DNA of 64,000 nucleotides from Croceicoccus estronivorus (GCF_001625325.1 NZ_JRQQ01000005.1:124001-188000), one strand, 5' to 3'. Shown: positions 47,059 through 57,151, numbered from the stretch's first letter. The notes: generated by a model not told the origin, from the letters alone. Numbers and translations: made by a program.

Positions 47059-48974
47059 TGACCGGGACGACCACCGAAGAGCCGGTTTACAAGACCGACG
47101 CGCTGATCGCCGAGGATATCGACAAGTACCTCGAAGTCCACCAGCACAAGACCATGCTCCGCTTCATCACCTGCGGCAGCGTCGACGACGGCAAGTCCAC
47201 CCTGATCGGGCGGTTGCTCTATGATTCGAAGATGATCTTCGAAGATCAGTTGGCCGCACTGGAAAACGACAGCAAGAAGGTCGGCACCCAAGGGCAGCAG
47301 ATCGATTTCGCACTGCTGGTCGACGGCCTCGCCGCCGAACGCGAACAGGGCATCACGATCGACGTTGCCTATCGCTTCTTCGCGACCGAAAAGCGCAAGT
47401 TCATTGTTGCCGACTGCCCGGGCCACGAACAGTACACGCGCAACATGGTGACGGGTGCATCGACCGCCGACATGGCCGTGATCCTGATCGACGCGCGCAA
47501 GGGCGTGTTGACCCAGACCCGCCGCCATTCGTTCCTCGCGCATCTGATCGGTATCCGGCACATCGTGCTGGCAGTGAACAAGATGGACCTGGTCGATTAC
47601 GATCAGTCGACTTTCGAACATATCGTCGCCGATTATCGCGCGTTCGCGAAGCAGATCGGTATCGAGGAATTCACTGCCATTCCGATTTCGGGTCTGGCCG
47701 GTGACAACATCACCACCCGCAGCGAAAACACTCCCTGGTACAAGGGCCCGGTGCTGATCGAGCATCTCGAAACGGTCGATCTCGGCCTTGACGAAGGTGC
47801 CGGCCAACCGTTCCGCCTGCCGGTCCAGTGGGTCAATCGTCCGAATCTGGATTTCCGCGGTTTCGCGGGCCAGATCGCGGCAGGCACAGTGAAGCCTGGC
47901 GACGCGATCCGGGTCATTCCTTCGGGCAAGACCAGTACCGTTTCGCGCATCGTGACGTTTGACGGCGACCTTGACGAGGCATCCACCGGTCAATCCATCA
48001 CGTTGACTTTCGCTGACGAGATCGACTGCTCGCGTGGTGACGTCATCTGCGCCGCAGACGATCCTGCGGAAGCCGCCGACCAGTTCGAAACGACCATCGT
48101 GTGGATGGCGGACGAGGAAATGCTTCCCGGCCGCAACTACATCCTCAAGATTGGCACCCAGACGGTTTCCGCGGCTGTCCAGCAGCCGAAGTTCCGTATC
48201 GATGTGAATTCGATGGAACACCTGGCGGCAAAGACCCTCGGGCTCAACGACATCGGCGTGTGCGAATTGTCCACCGACAAGCGCGTGGTGTTTGCCCCCT
48301 ATACCGAGAACAAGGATCTGGGCGGGTTCATCCTGATTGACCGGATGACCAACGCGACCGTTGCGGCGGGCACGATCCACTTCTCGCTGCGTCGTGCGCA
48401 GAACGTGCACTGGCAGTCGATCGACGTCAGCCGCGAGGCACATGCGACAATCAAGAACCAGCGCCCACGGGTGCTGTGGTTCACCGGGCTTTCGGGTTCG
48501 GGCAAGTCGACCATCGCCAACCTCGTCGAGCAGAAGCTGCATGCCCTGGGCAAGCATACGTTCATTCTGGATGGCGACAACGTCCGCCATGGCCTCAACA
48601 AGGATCTCGGCTTCACCGATGCCGACCGGATCGAGAACATTCGCCGGATCGGCGAAGTCGCCCGGCTGATGACCGATGCGGGTCTGATCGTACTGACTTC
48701 CTTCATCTCGCCCTTCCGGGCGGAGCGCCAGTTGGCGCGCAGCATGATGGAAGCGGGCGAATTCGTGGAGATCTACATCAACACCCCGCTCGACGTGGCG
48801 GAAAGCCGTGACGTAAAGGGCCTCTACAAGAAGGCGCGGGCCGGTGATCTGAAGAACTTCACCGGGATCGACAGCCCTTACGAGCCGCCGGAAAATCCGG
48901 AAATCGTGATCGACACGACCGCGATGAGCGCTGAGGAAGCAGCCGAACTCATCGTCGATCGGGTGCTGTCATGA
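47058..48974 (+). CDS. cysNC: Fused sulfate adenylyltransferase GTPase subunit / adenylylsulfate kinase (CysNC)
   Basis: 638 residues. The N-terminal 440 residues are the CysN GTPase: [34 protein letters not shown] and NKMDLVDYD. The C-terminal 175 residues are APS kinase CysC, with P-loop GLSGSGKST near residue 477, [26 protein letters not shown] and [20 protein letters not shown]. The fusion makes PAPS from sulfate together with CysD. Such CysNC fusions are common in alphaproteobacteria. No PAPS reductase is in the window, so the PAPS may go to reduction or to sulfotransferases elsewhere. Overlaps cysQ by ATGA. Confidence 0.96.
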   Translation: MTGTTTEEPVYKTDALIAEDIDKYLEVHQHKTMLRFITCGSVDDGKSTLIGRLLYDSKMIFEDQLAALENDSKKVGTQGQQIDFALLVDGLAAEREQGITIDVAYRFFATEKRKFIVADCPGHEQYTRNMVTGASTADMAVILIDARKGVLTQTRRHSFLAHLIGIRHIVLAVNKMDLVDYDQSTFEHIVADYRAFAKQIGIEEFTAIPISGLAGDNITTRSENTPWYKGPVLIEHLETVDLGLDEGAGQPFRLPVQWVNRPNLDFRGFAGQIAAGTVKPGDAIRVIPSGKTSTVSRIVTFDGDLDEASTGQSITLTFADEIDCSRGDVICAADDPAEAADQFETTIVWMADEEMLPGRNYILKIGTQTVSAAVQQPKFRIDVNSMEHLAAKTLGLNDIGVCELSTDKRVVFAPYTENKDLGGFILIDRMTNATVAAGTIHFSLRRAQNVHWQSIDVSREAHATIKNQRPRVLWFTGLSGSGKSTIANLVEQKLHALGKHTFILDGDNVRHGLNKDLGFTDADRIENIRRIGEVARLMTDAGLIVLTSFISPFRAERQLARSMMEAGEFVEIYINTPLDVAESRDVKGLYKKARAGDLKNFTGIDSPYEPPENPEIVIDTTAMSAEEAAELIVDRVLS

Positions 48975-49732
48975 GCGGTACCGGCACAATCGTGGACGGC
49001 GATGCCGAACTGGCCGCGCGCCTCGCGCACGCGGCCGGACGGATCCTGATCGAGGTTCGCGAAAGCGGGCTGATCGGCGGAAAGGCACTGGGCAAGGCGG
49101 GCGACGTGACCGCCAACCAGTTCCTTATCAACGCTCTGCGCCAGCAACGGCCCGAAGACGGGCTGCTGTCGGAAGAGAGCAAGGATACCGATGAGCGCCT
49201 CTCCAAATCGCGTGTGTGGATCATCGACCCAGTCGACGGTACGCGCGAATATGGTGAGGAACGCACCGACTGGGCAGTCCATATCGCTCTGGCCGTCGAT
49301 GGCGTGCCCACCATCGGAGCAGTGGCTTTGCCCGGCCTCAACCTAGTGCTGCGCTCCGACCGCCCCACCGCATTGCCGCCGGAAGGCCACCCCCTGCGGA
49401 TGGTCGTCAGCCGTACGCGTCCGGCCGCCGAAGCCGTGGCTGTGGCCGAAGCGATCGGGGCCGAACTCGTCCCCATGGGCTCCGCCGGGGCCAAGGCCAT
49501 GGCCGTGATCCGGGGCGAAGCGGACATCTATCTGCATTCCGGTGGACAGTACGAATGGGACAGCTGCGCGCCGGTCGCCGTGGCCCTGGCCCATGGGTTG
49601 CACTGTTCACGCATTGACGGTTCGCCACTGGTTTACAACCAGGCCGACACCTATATGCCGGACCTGCTGATTTGCCGCAAAGACCACGCTGACATGGTTC
49701 TGGAGAAGGTACGCAGCGCCGCTGCGGCGTAA
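48971..49732 (+). CDS. cysQ: 3'(2'),5'-bisphosphate nucleotidase
   Basis: 253 residues of the inositol-monophosphatase superfamily. Metal-site motifs [33 protein letters not shown] and, near the C-terminus, [17 protein letters not shown]. CysQ removes the 3'-phosphate from PAP, the toxic by-product of PAPS use, to give AMP. The position directly after cysNC with an ATGA overlap makes this role secure over inositol monophosphatase. The last gene of the cysD-cysNC-cysQ operon; a long hairpin follows 21 bases after the stop. Confidence 0.94.
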   Translation: MSGTGTIVDGDAELAARLAHAAGRILIEVRESGLIGGKALGKAGDVTANQFLINALRQQRPEDGLLSEESKDTDERLSKSRVWIIDPVDGTREYGEERTDWAVHIALAVDGVPTIGAVALPGLNLVLRSDRPTALPPEGHPLRMVVSRTRPAAEAVAVAEAIGAELVPMGSAGAKAMAVIRGEADIYLHSGGQYEWDSCAPVAVALAHGLHCSRIDGSPLVYNQADTYMPDLLICRKDHADMVLEKVRSAAAA

Positions 49733-49753
49733 CCGAACCGTTAAAGGCTGGAA

Positions 49754-49823
49754 ATTGCCGCCGCGCGCCCCTAGGAGACCGGCCAAGCCATGTGCCGGTC
49801 AGGGCCGCGCAATTGGCGGCAAT
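49754..49823 (+). repeat. Long imperfect hairpin between cysQ and the thiolase gene
   Basis: Nested complementary arms fold into one stem of about 26 pairs: ATTGCCGCC (49754-49762) with GGCGGCAAT (49815-49823); GCGCGCCCCT (49763-49772) with AGGGCCGCGC (49801-49810), one mismatch; GACCGGC (49777-49783) with GCCGGTC (49794-49800). It lies 21 bases after cysQ and 26 bases before the thiolase start. It may end the cys transcript or form part of the thiolase 5' leader. No T run follows. Confidence 0.55.
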
Positions 49824-49849
49824 CTTGCCCTCTAACGGAGGTTACACCA

Positions 49850-51046
49850 GTGTCTCTCAGCACCCCTATCTATCTGGTTTCCGGCGTTCGCACGCCGATC
49901 GGCGATTTCGGCGGCGGCCTCAAAAGCTTCAAGCCCGACGAACTTGCCACCAAGGTAATCGGCGAAGCGATTGCACGCGCCGGCGTCGAACCTGATGATG
50001 TCGGGCATGTCGTCATCGGCCAGGTGATCCAGAGCGAACCGCGCGATGCCTATCTTGCGCGCGTTTCTGCCGTGAACGCGGGTATTCCTGTCGCGACTCC
50101 CGCGCTGACGATCAATCGCCTGTGCGGCTCCGGCCTGGAAGCGATCATCCTTGCCGCACGCGTGGTGGCTGACGGGGAAGCCGACATCGCCGCAGCCGGC
50201 GGGGCGGAAAGCATGAGCAACGCCCCTCACGTGCTCAAGAGCGCCCGGTGGGGCAACAAAATGGGCAACATGGTCATGCTCGATGCCATGCTGGAAGTCC
50301 TGCAGGACCCGTTTGGCCATGGTCACATGGGCGTTACAGCCGAAAATGTCGCGGAACGCTATCAGATCACTCGCGAAACGCAGGACGAACTGGCAGTGGA
50401 AAGCCACAAGCGTGCCGCCCGCGCCATCGAGGAAGGACGGTTCAAGAGCCAGATCCTGCCGATCGAAGTACAAAGCCGCAAGGGCACGACCATTGTCGAT
50501 ACGGACGAACACGTCCGCGCGGACGCTTCGCTGGAGCAGATGGGCAAGCTGAAGGCCGCCTTCAAGCGGGACGGCACAGTGACGCCGGGCAATGCCTCCG
50601 GCGTGAACGACGCCGCCGCCGCCGTTATGGTGGCATCGGAAGCAGCCGTGAAAGCCAAGGGCCTGAAGCCGATGGCGCGGATCGTCTCCTGGGGCCATGC
50701 AGGCGTCGCACCGGAAGTCATGGGCCTTGGCCCGATCCACGCCGTGCCGATTGCGCTGGAACGTGCGGGCCTGACTGTCGACGATATCGACGTCATCGAA
50801 TCCAACGAAGCTTTCGCCGTTCAGGCATGTGCGGTGGCGAAGGAACTCGATTTCCCTGCCGACAAGGTCAATCCCAACGGCAGCGGCATTTCGCTGGGTC
50901 ATGCGGTTGGCGCGACCGGTGCGGTCATCACCGTCAAGGCGATGTACGAACTTGAACGCATCGGTGGCCGCTATGGGCTGATCACGATGTGCATCGGCGG
51001 CGGGCAAGGTGTCGCGATGGTGATCGAGCGCTGCGAACAGGCTTGA
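49850..51046 (+). CDS. Acetyl-CoA C-acetyltransferase (thiolase)
   Basis: 398 residues from GTG 49850, eight bases after GGAGG. Open frame continues upstream through the hairpin region, but the thiolase fold begins at SLSTPIYLVSGVRTPIGDFGG. Thiolase motifs: acylation cysteine in INRLCGSGLEAI near residue 90, NPNGSGISLGHAVGATG with active-site histidine, and CIGGGQGVAMV with the second catalytic cysteine. It condenses or cleaves acetyl-CoA/acyl-CoA, in polyhydroxyalkanoate synthesis (PhaA), ketone use, or fatty acid breakdown. The sequence does not decide between these. Confidence 0.9.
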   Translation: MSLSTPIYLVSGVRTPIGDFGGGLKSFKPDELATKVIGEAIARAGVEPDDVGHVVIGQVIQSEPRDAYLARVSAVNAGIPVATPALTINRLCGSGLEAIILAARVVADGEADIAAAGGAESMSNAPHVLKSARWGNKMGNMVMLDAMLEVLQDPFGHGHMGVTAENVAERYQITRETQDELAVESHKRAARAIEEGRFKSQILPIEVQSRKGTTIVDTDEHVRADASLEQMGKLKAAFKRDGTVTPGNASGVNDAAAAVMVASEAAVKAKGLKPMARIVSWGHAGVAPEVMGLGPIHAVPIALERAGLTVDDIDVIESNEAFAVQACAVAKELDFPADKVNPNGSGISLGHAVGATGAVITVKAMYELERIGGRYGLITMCIGGGQGVAMVIERCEQA

Positions 51047-51139
51047 TTTCCGGCATGTGAAGGGATCCGGCCCCATCATGTAGGGGGGCCGGGGCCGTCA
51101 CACGAACGTAACCCTTGCGCGGCAAGGCCGGTTGCAATC

Positions 51140-52495
51140 ATGATGCAGCAGGATAACGCACAAATGGGCATGCTGGAACGACCTTCTCCGTTGAGGGCCA
51201 ATCGTCGCGGAATCCTGCGAGGGGCTGCTGCTACGGCCTTTGCCGCGTTGCTGGTCTCGGGCAAGGGCGGTCGCGCGCTGGCGCAAACGGCGCCCTTCTA
51301 CGGACCGTTACGGCAAGATCCAGCCGCGTTGCTCGACCTGCCGGAGGGATTTTCCTACCGGATCATCTCGCGCATGGGCGATGCCATGGACGATGGCGGG
51401 ACGGTTCCCGATCGCGCGGACGGGATGGGTTGTTTCGCCCTGCCCGGGGGTAAGCTCGCGCTTGTCCGCAATCACGAACTCAAGATCATGCATGACGCCG
51501 GTGGTACGCTGCTGACGGGCTATGACCGGGACCGGGCGGGTCATGTCCTGCCCGGCGGAACCACCACGCTGGTGCTCAACGCCGCGACACTGTCGGTGGA
51601 ACGGCAATTCCGGTCGCTGGCCGGGACCATTCGCAACTGCGCGGGCGGCACCACCCCATGGGGAAGCTGGCTTACCTGCGAAGAAGATGTGACGCGTGCC
51701 GGCGGCAAGGTCGGTCAGGATCATGGGTGGGTTTTCGAAGTACCTGCCACTGCCACGACGCAGGTCGAAGCCGTACCGCTCAAGGCCATGGGGCGCTTTT
51801 ATCACGAGGCAGCGGCAGTCGATCCGGAGACCCGCTTTGTGTATATGACAGAGGATCGCGACGACGGCCTGTTGTACCGCTTCCTGCCCGATACTCCGGG
51901 AAAGCTGGCGGACGGCGGCAAGCTTCAGGCTCTCGCTCTGCCGCATGGTACCATGGCCGACAGCCGCAACTGGTCGGGGCCAGACATGGTACCGGGCAGC
52001 TGGCACGCCGTACGCTGGATTGATCTCGACGATGTGGAAAGTCCGGCAGACGACCTGCGCCATCGCGGTGCGGCCGCGGGCGCATTGCTGTTCGCCCGTG
52101 GCGAAGGCATCCATATGGGCGAGGGGGAGCTTTTCTTCTGCTGCACATCGGGCGGGGCCCGGCAATATGGACAGGTCTTCCGCCTTTCGTTGACCGACGG
52201 CGGGGATAGGCTGCAACTCTTCTTCGAATCGCGCGGGCCGGAAGAATACAATTTCGGCGATAATCTGACTGTCGCCCCCAATGGTCACCTGATCGTTTGC
52301 GAGGATCAGTACACCGAGGTCGTCGATAATTATCTGCGCGGGATAACTCCGCAGGGCGTGGCCTATCCACTGGCGCGCTTGCGGCGGCAGACGGAACTGG
52401 CGGGCGCGTGTTTCTCGCCAGACGGGCAAACGCTGTTCGTCAACGCCTACAGCCCGGCAATGACTCTTGCGATTACCGGCCCCTGGCAAACCTGA
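51140..52495 (+). CDS. PhoX-like (DUF839) Tat-exported protein
   Basis: 451 residues. Twin-arginine signal NRRGILRGAAATAFAALLVSG at about residues 21-41 (RR at 22-23). The mature part is a beta-propeller of the PhoX/DUF839 group, with LVRNHELKIMHDAGG, CAGGTTPWGSWLTCEEDVT, RFYHEAAAVDPETRFVYMTEDRDDGLLYRFLPD and NFGDNLTVAPNGHLIVCEDQ. PhoX enzymes are calcium/iron alkaline phosphatases. The RNHE, CEED, TEDR and CEDQ acidic sites are the expected metal ligands, but many DUF839 proteins are not proven phosphatases. Periplasmic, monocistronic. Confidence 0.82.
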   Translation: MMQQDNAQMGMLERPSPLRANRRGILRGAAATAFAALLVSGKGGRALAQTAPFYGPLRQDPAALLDLPEGFSYRIISRMGDAMDDGGTVPDRADGMGCFALPGGKLALVRNHELKIMHDAGGTLLTGYDRDRAGHVLPGGTTTLVLNAATLSVERQFRSLAGTIRNCAGGTTPWGSWLTCEEDVTRAGGKVGQDHGWVFEVPATATTQVEAVPLKAMGRFYHEAAAVDPETRFVYMTEDRDDGLLYRFLPDTPGKLADGGKLQALALPHGTMADSRNWSGPDMVPGSWHAVRWIDLDDVESPADDLRHRGAAAGALLFARGEGIHMGEGELFFCCTSGGARQYGQVFRLSLTDGGDRLQLFFESRGPEEYNFGDNLTVAPNGHLIVCEDQYTEVVDNYLRGITPQGVAYPLARLRRQTELAGACFSPDGQTLFVNAYSPAMTLAITGPWQT

Positions 52496-52522
52496 GGCCG
52501 ATACCCGCAGGCATGAAGGCGG

Positions 52523-53377
52523 TTACGTTACGCGATGGAACATCGCATTGGCAGTCGCGATCATGCGGTCGCCAGCGCCGCGATCCACCAGCGTCGCCTC
52601 CACTGCAACGCGGTCTCCATCGGTGCTGGATACGGTCGCGGTTGCGGCAAACGGGCCAGCATAACCCGGCTTCACCATCAGCACGGTGTAACTTTCGATC
52701 TGGTAAGCCTGGGACTGAGTCATTCGCTCCAACTCGTCCATCGCCGCTGCTTCCAGCGCGATGTTGATCGGCCCCAGATGCAAGGCTGAATGAGGCGAGG
52801 CGAGTTCAGGCGTCACTTTCTCTATGGCCAGCGCATCGTTCCCAATGCGCTGAATGCCGAATACCTTACGCAGCGACGGCATGGCCGGAGAATCGACGAT
52901 CTCTTCCACTGGATTGTCGACCGGCTCGAAACCCGGAGGAACATCGCTCAGGCTGACACCATTGCCAATAGCTGTAGCGATTACCCGAGCGTGATCGTGA
53001 TAGTCGACAATTCGGGACCGACTGAAACCCATCTGTCTGCCGACATGGATCACCTCTCGCTGGACGAGCAGTCGTTTCACATCATGGGCAGGATCGAGGA
53101 TAGCGTAACTCATCGACACAGGCGCAGGAACGCATTCGTCATCCAGCCAATAGGGCTCCGGAGCGAGAATGCACAATGGCGCCGCCATAATTCCACCGGT
53201 CGCATTGCGCATGTCATGGCGCAACGGCATAGCCTCTTCATCGACGCCACGATCCATGCCGGGGGATCCCTTGCCGAGATAGGTATAGGTCTTGAGCGCC
53301 TTCCATGATTTTTCGAAATGCGCCCAGTGTTCTTGGGGGGACATCTTGCGAATATCGCCTTGGGATTCGTTAGCCAT
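52523..53377 (-). CDS. Double-hotdog-fold protein (thioesterase/dehydratase-like)
   Basis: 284 residues from ATG 53377, preceded by GAGAGG. Two hotdog-like halves can be seen. The first has GGIMAAPLCILAPEPYW and VKRLLVQREVIHVGRQMGFSRSRIVD. The second has SPHSALHLGPINIALEAAAMDEL and QIESYTVLMVKPGYAGPFAATATV...VEATLVDRGAGDRMIATANAMF. The first half lacks a clear catalytic acid/glutamine pattern I can name. Such proteins act on acyl-CoA in catabolism of steroids, aromatics or fatty acids. It is next to a TonB receptor and SDR genes, which supports a catabolic role. Substrate unknown. Confidence 0.65.
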   Translation of the reverse strand: MANESQGDIRKMSPQEHWAHFEKSWKALKTYTYLGKGSPGMDRGVDEEAMPLRHDMRNATGGIMAAPLCILAPEPYWLDDECVPAPVSMSYAILDPAHDVKRLLVQREVIHVGRQMGFSRSRIVDYHDHARVIATAIGNGVSLSDVPPGFEPVDNPVEEIVDSPAMPSLRKVFGIQRIGNDALAIEKVTPELASPHSALHLGPINIALEAAAMDELERMTQSQAYQIESYTVLMVKPGYAGPFAATATVSSTDGDRVAVEATLVDRGAGDRMIATANAMFHRVT

Positions 53378-53559
53378 TGCCTCTCGCCTCACCGGATGGA
53401 GTCATGGCTGGGGGTATAGGCCGGTAACCCTGCGAAGAGTCCACCGACACATGTCTATGCCGGATATGCAGAAACCGTCCTTTGCCAGGCAATGGACGGT
53501 TTCCGGTGGGGTGGCCGAGACGCGTGAATATCGCGTCCCGGCCAGGGGAATGCGCTGCC

Positions 53560-56016
53560 TCAGGAACCGAAGCGGAACTTCAACGATGCGCCATACATGC
53601 GCGGCTCGCCATAGAGCACCGGTTCGACACCCAGGAACGAAGCGATCGAATACCCGCCAACAGCATAAGTCTTGTTGAAGACATTGTTGGCAAAGACGGC
53701 CAGATCCAGCCCTTCGATCAAGGCGTCGCGCCATTCAAGCCGTGCGTTCGCCACGCCATAGGAAGGCAGCGAGTCCGACAGGCCATAGAGTACCGCATCC
53801 GGATCGGGCGTGTTCACCTTGCCCGTCCAGGAATAATCGGCCGTGACCAGGACATCGGCACTGTCGAGCGGCAAGGCATAGCTCGCATTGACGCTCCACT
53901 TCCAGCGTGGCTGATAAGCGATCTGGCGTCCGATACGGCACGCCGTACCGGCGTTCACCTTGCACTTGGCGTCGAGGAACGACACGAACGCACCCAGATG
54001 CAGACCTTCGGCCGGCGCCATGGTGGTTTCGAATTCGAAGCCCTTGTTAACCGCGCTCGCGGCGTTCTGCACCAGGCTGTAAGTCGCGTTGTTGACGAAG
54101 ACAGGCAGTGCGACCTGAATGCCGGAATACTTGTCGCGGAACAGCGAAAGGTTGGTACGGATCGGGAAGCCGATATCCCAATCGGCCTTCAGCCCAACCT
54201 CGATGTCATCGACAGTTTCCGGTTTGAAACGCAAGGTATCTGCCGTCGCAGCAGGGAGATTGAAACCGCCGCTCTTGTAGCCGCGGCGATAGGATGCATA
54301 GACCAGCACCGAGTTGTTGAACTTGTACTGCAAGGTGACATCGCCCGTCAGCGCCTTGAATTTCGCGCTGCCGGTCGCGGGGCACAGCAGGTCCCCGGAT
54401 ATTGGGTCGGTCTGGGCGCAGGTTCCGTCGTCGGTCACCACACTGGAACTCGCCTTACGCTTGTCCCACGTGTGACGCAGCCCGCCCGAAATCTGCAAGG
54501 CATCCGTCACGTCCAGCTCGGCGTGGGCGAAGATCGCATCGCTCTTGTCGGTATAGTCCTGCTTGGTGTTGCTGATTTCACCGAAACCGTAGGAACGATA
54601 GGACTGCTTGAAGCCCGGCCGCGCTTCTTCGTGATAGAACCCGAGAATGTATTCCAGCCCGGCATTGGGCACGGAGCCCTGAATCTGGAATTCTTCGGTA
54701 TATTGTTCGAAACCGCGAATATACGGCGGCTCCTTGGTTTCGTAATCGCTCCGCAGATAGCTGAACACGCCCGACAGGTTGTTGCTTTCGGCGATCCGCT
54801 GTTTCCTGAAGGAGAAGATGTTCTTCAGCAGGATGTTGTCGCTTACCTGGAACGACGTCTTGTTGGTGACTCCGAAGCTCCGCGAACGCAGATAGAGCAG
54901 ATTGGGCTCCAGCACCTTGCGCACTCCAAGCGCCTGTTGCTGGGCAAGCGCGGCATAGAATTGATCAGGCGTGATCCCTGTCAGACCGAAGCCCCCATTA
55001 GCCGCTGCCGCCTGGAACACGGCGACCGCCGAACCGTATGGCCCCGTCGCGCAGCCGGGCAATTCATATGAAAGGCAACCGATGAAGCTGGATGACGGGC
55101 TGGCCACCATGAGCGGGAAGCTACCCGGCAGACCGAGCGTCTCGGAAAGTTCGGGCGAAAGCGGGTTCGGCAGAGACCCGACCAGCGCCTGCGGATAGAC
55201 CTGCCGCATGACCGCGCCATTGCCGGTGTTGTCCCGGTAATTGCTGTCGACAATGGTCAGGTTCTCAATGTCAGGGGTCGGCTTGAACAGCACCGACACC
55301 CGGTAGGAATCATTGTTCCGGCTATCGAGCTTCTGATCGGTGATTACCGAACGGGTATAACCGTGGCGGCGGCCAAGATTGCCTGCGACACGTACTGCGA
55401 GGACATCTTCGACAACCGGAAGATTGATGACGCCCTCGGCTTCCCGATAGTGATAATTGCCGGCCGAAACCTTGAAATACCCGCCAAGTTCGAACTTCGG
55501 CTTCTGCGGTTCGAACAGCACGGCCCCGCCGGTCGTATTCCGGCCGAACAGAGTGCCTTGCGGCCCCTTCAGGACCTGCACACTGGCCAGGTCATAAAGC
55601 GCGCCTGCACCTGCGACCGGTGTCGGCACTTCCGCAAAGTAGGTCGCCACACTGGTGAAGTTTCGCTGACCGCCCCCGACGATACCCGGGCCCTGTCCGC
55701 GAATATAGAAGTTCGCATCGCTGCGATTGACTTGCGACACGTTCAGACCTGGCGCGAAATTGCGCAATTGCTCCACCGAAACGACGTTCTTCGTTTCGAG
55801 ATCTTCCCCGGACAAGGCCGTAATCGCGACCGGCACGTCCTGGAGGCCTTCGCTCCGTCGACGGGCCGTAACGACGATATCACCCAGACCGGACGTATCT
55901 GAATCCGCCCCATCTGCTGCGGGGGGAGCATCAGTCTCTTGGGCGAGTGCAGGCGCCGAAGCAGCGCATAGCGCCAGAAAACTGGCGGTGGACAATATAA
56001 GTCGAACCGAATTCAT
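53560..56016 (-). CDS. TonB-dependent outer-membrane receptor
   Basis: 818 residues. Signal peptide MNSVRLILSTASFLALCAASAPALAQ, then a TonB-box-like region DIVVTARRRSEGLQDVPVAI, a plug domain (VSVEQLRNFAPGLNV...NFYIRGQGPGIVGGGQRN) and a large beta-barrel from about residue 180 to 818. The GDIVVTARRR...LQDVPVAI opening is typical of sphingomonad receptors for hydrophobic or aromatic nutrients rather than siderophore receptors, but the ligand is unknown. GAGAGGG lies before the ATG. It is preceded by an unusually AT-rich upstream region (56017-56196). Confidence 0.93.
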   Translation of the reverse strand: MNSVRLILSTASFLALCAASAPALAQETDAPPAADGADSDTSGLGDIVVTARRRSEGLQDVPVAITALSGEDLETKNVVSVEQLRNFAPGLNVSQVNRSDANFYIRGQGPGIVGGGQRNFTSVATYFAEVPTPVAGAGALYDLASVQVLKGPQGTLFGRNTTGGAVLFEPQKPKFELGGYFKVSAGNYHYREAEGVINLPVVEDVLAVRVAGNLGRRHGYTRSVITDQKLDSRNNDSYRVSVLFKPTPDIENLTIVDSNYRDNTGNGAVMRQVYPQALVGSLPNPLSPELSETLGLPGSFPLMVASPSSSFIGCLSYELPGCATGPYGSAVAVFQAAAANGGFGLTGITPDQFYAALAQQQALGVRKVLEPNLLYLRSRSFGVTNKTSFQVSDNILLKNIFSFRKQRIAESNNLSGVFSYLRSDYETKEPPYIRGFEQYTEEFQIQGSVPNAGLEYILGFYHEEARPGFKQSYRSYGFGEISNTKQDYTDKSDAIFAHAELDVTDALQISGGLRHTWDKRKASSSVVTDDGTCAQTDPISGDLLCPATGSAKFKALTGDVTLQYKFNNSVLVYASYRRGYKSGGFNLPAATADTLRFKPETVDDIEVGLKADWDIGFPIRTNLSLFRDKYSGIQVALPVFVNNATYSLVQNAASAVNKGFEFETTMAPAEGLHLGAFVSFLDAKCKVNAGTACRIGRQIAYQPRWKWSVNASYALPLDSADVLVTADYSWTGKVNTPDPDAVLYGLSDSLPSYGVANARLEWRDALIEGLDLAVFANNVFNKTYAVGGYSIASFLGVEPVLYGEPRMYGASLKFRFGS

Positions 56017-56196
56017 GAAACCCTCTCAATTTCCCATCAAGTTATTGCCCCAGAATTCACCAATAAGAATCCAAGGAGTTTATATTGTTATTATAATAAA
56101 TTAATTATGGAAAGTTTATTATGAGTTTGAAGGATCATTTATTTTTAATTATATGATTGGTAACTAATAATACTTCCCGCGTGACTGCTCTTTATA
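56017..56196 (-). promoter_or_regulatory. AT-rich intergenic region upstream of the TonB receptor gene
   Basis: About 180 bases, mostly A and T (for example TTATTATAATAAATTAATTATGG around 56089-56110), against a GC-rich background. It lies between the SDR gene stop (56197) and the receptor start (56016), both on the minus strand. TATAAT-like hexamers occur in both directions, so I cannot place a promoter exactly. No open reading frame of note. Confidence 0.6.
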
Positions 56197-56988
56197 TCAG
56201 TCTTCTTCCGGCTCTGGTGCCCAGGCCACCCCGTTTATGTGTCCACCGCCATCCACGTAGAGCGTGTTGCCCGTCATGTACCGGCTGCCTTCGCCCGCGA
56301 GGAAAAGCAGAACCGGTGCAATATCCTCATCGACATCACCAGTCCGGCCCATCGGATTCATTGCGTCCATGCCTGCGGCCATTTCCGGATGCGCCTCCTT
56401 GAAGCGGAGGTAGGCCGCGCTCGCCGCACCGGGACACACGATATTCGCCGTAATCCCATAACGGGCCCATTCGCGCGCCGCAGTCCGCGTCAACGCCCGC
56501 AGACCTTCTTTGCCCGCGTTGAAATCAGCCGAGAACATGTGCGCATTCACGCCATTGAGAGAACACACGCTGATAATGCGTCCCCAGCCCTGCTCTTTCA
56601 TATGGGGAAAGCAAGCCTGCATCGCCCAGAACCCAGCCTTCACTGACATAGTCAGTGAATGATCGAATTCCTCTTCCCGTTTCGATTCAAGCCGCCTGAG
56701 ATGGCCACCGCCATAGGCATTGTTGACCAGAATATCGACGCCACCGAACTCTGTCTGCGCCGCCGCGATCGCCGCCAGCAATTCTTCACGGTTATTGACA
56801 TCGGTCTTCACGAACATCGCGGACCCGCCTTCGGAACGGATTGCCTCGGCCGCCGCGGCACCCGTTTCAGGGTTGAATTCCGCGATCACAACACGCGCGC
56901 CTTCCGCAGCAAAGAGCCGCGCAGCGCCGCGCCCGATGCCTTCGCCACCGCCAGTTACAAGCGCGACACGGCCAGCAATATCAGCCAT
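56197..56988 (-). CDS. Short-chain dehydrogenase/reductase with catalytic Tyr replaced by Phe
   Basis: 263 residues from ATG 56988, with GGGAGAG upstream. Rossmann motif TGGGEGIG (residues 12-19), NNAYGG (89-94) and a C-terminal DGGGH. The catalytic set is Ser143, then FNAGK with Phe156 where Tyr is expected, then Lys160. The codon is TTC (56523-56521), so this is not a reading error of the protein translation. Without Tyr the usual proton relay is lost; the enzyme may be inactive, act with altered chemistry, or serve as a binding protein. The two other SDRs nearby keep YxxxK. In the same cluster as a TonB receptor and Lrp regulators. Confidence 0.85.
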   Translation of the reverse strand: MADIAGRVALVTGGGEGIGRGAARLFAAEGARVVIAEFNPETGAAAAEAIRSEGGSAMFVKTDVNNREELLAAIAAAQTEFGGVDILVNNAYGGGHLRRLESKREEEFDHSLTMSVKAGFWAMQACFPHMKEQGWGRIISVCSLNGVNAHMFSADFNAGKEGLRALTRTAAREWARYGITANIVCPGAASAAYLRFKEAHPEMAAGMDAMNPMGRTGDVDEDIAPVLLFLAGEGSRYMTGNTLYVDGGGHINGVAWAPEPEED

Positions 56989-57033
56989 CAAACTCTCCCG
57001 TAATGTATCACCAGATCAATTTTTTTAACACAT

Positions 57034-57064
57034 ATGCGTATTTCGTATATTATTTCAATACGAA
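57034..57064. promoter_or_regulatory. Inverted-repeat operator candidate between the SDR and Lrp genes
   Basis: ATGCGTATTTCGTAT (57034-57048) is a near-palindrome. Its TTCGTAT (57042-57048) is matched by ATACGAA (57058-57064), a perfect 7-base inverted repeat with a nine-base spacer. It lies between the divergent SDR gene (start 56988) and the first Lrp gene (57152). AAATACGCAT, the core of this site, recurs at 59033-59042. Confidence 0.55.
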
Positions 57065-57151
57065 TTTGGAGAAGACGTCTTACCACCGGATCATCGCTTG
57101 CATGGCAGGTAAAGGCAGGCGTATCCACCGACGGCCAAAAGGAGGGGCCGC

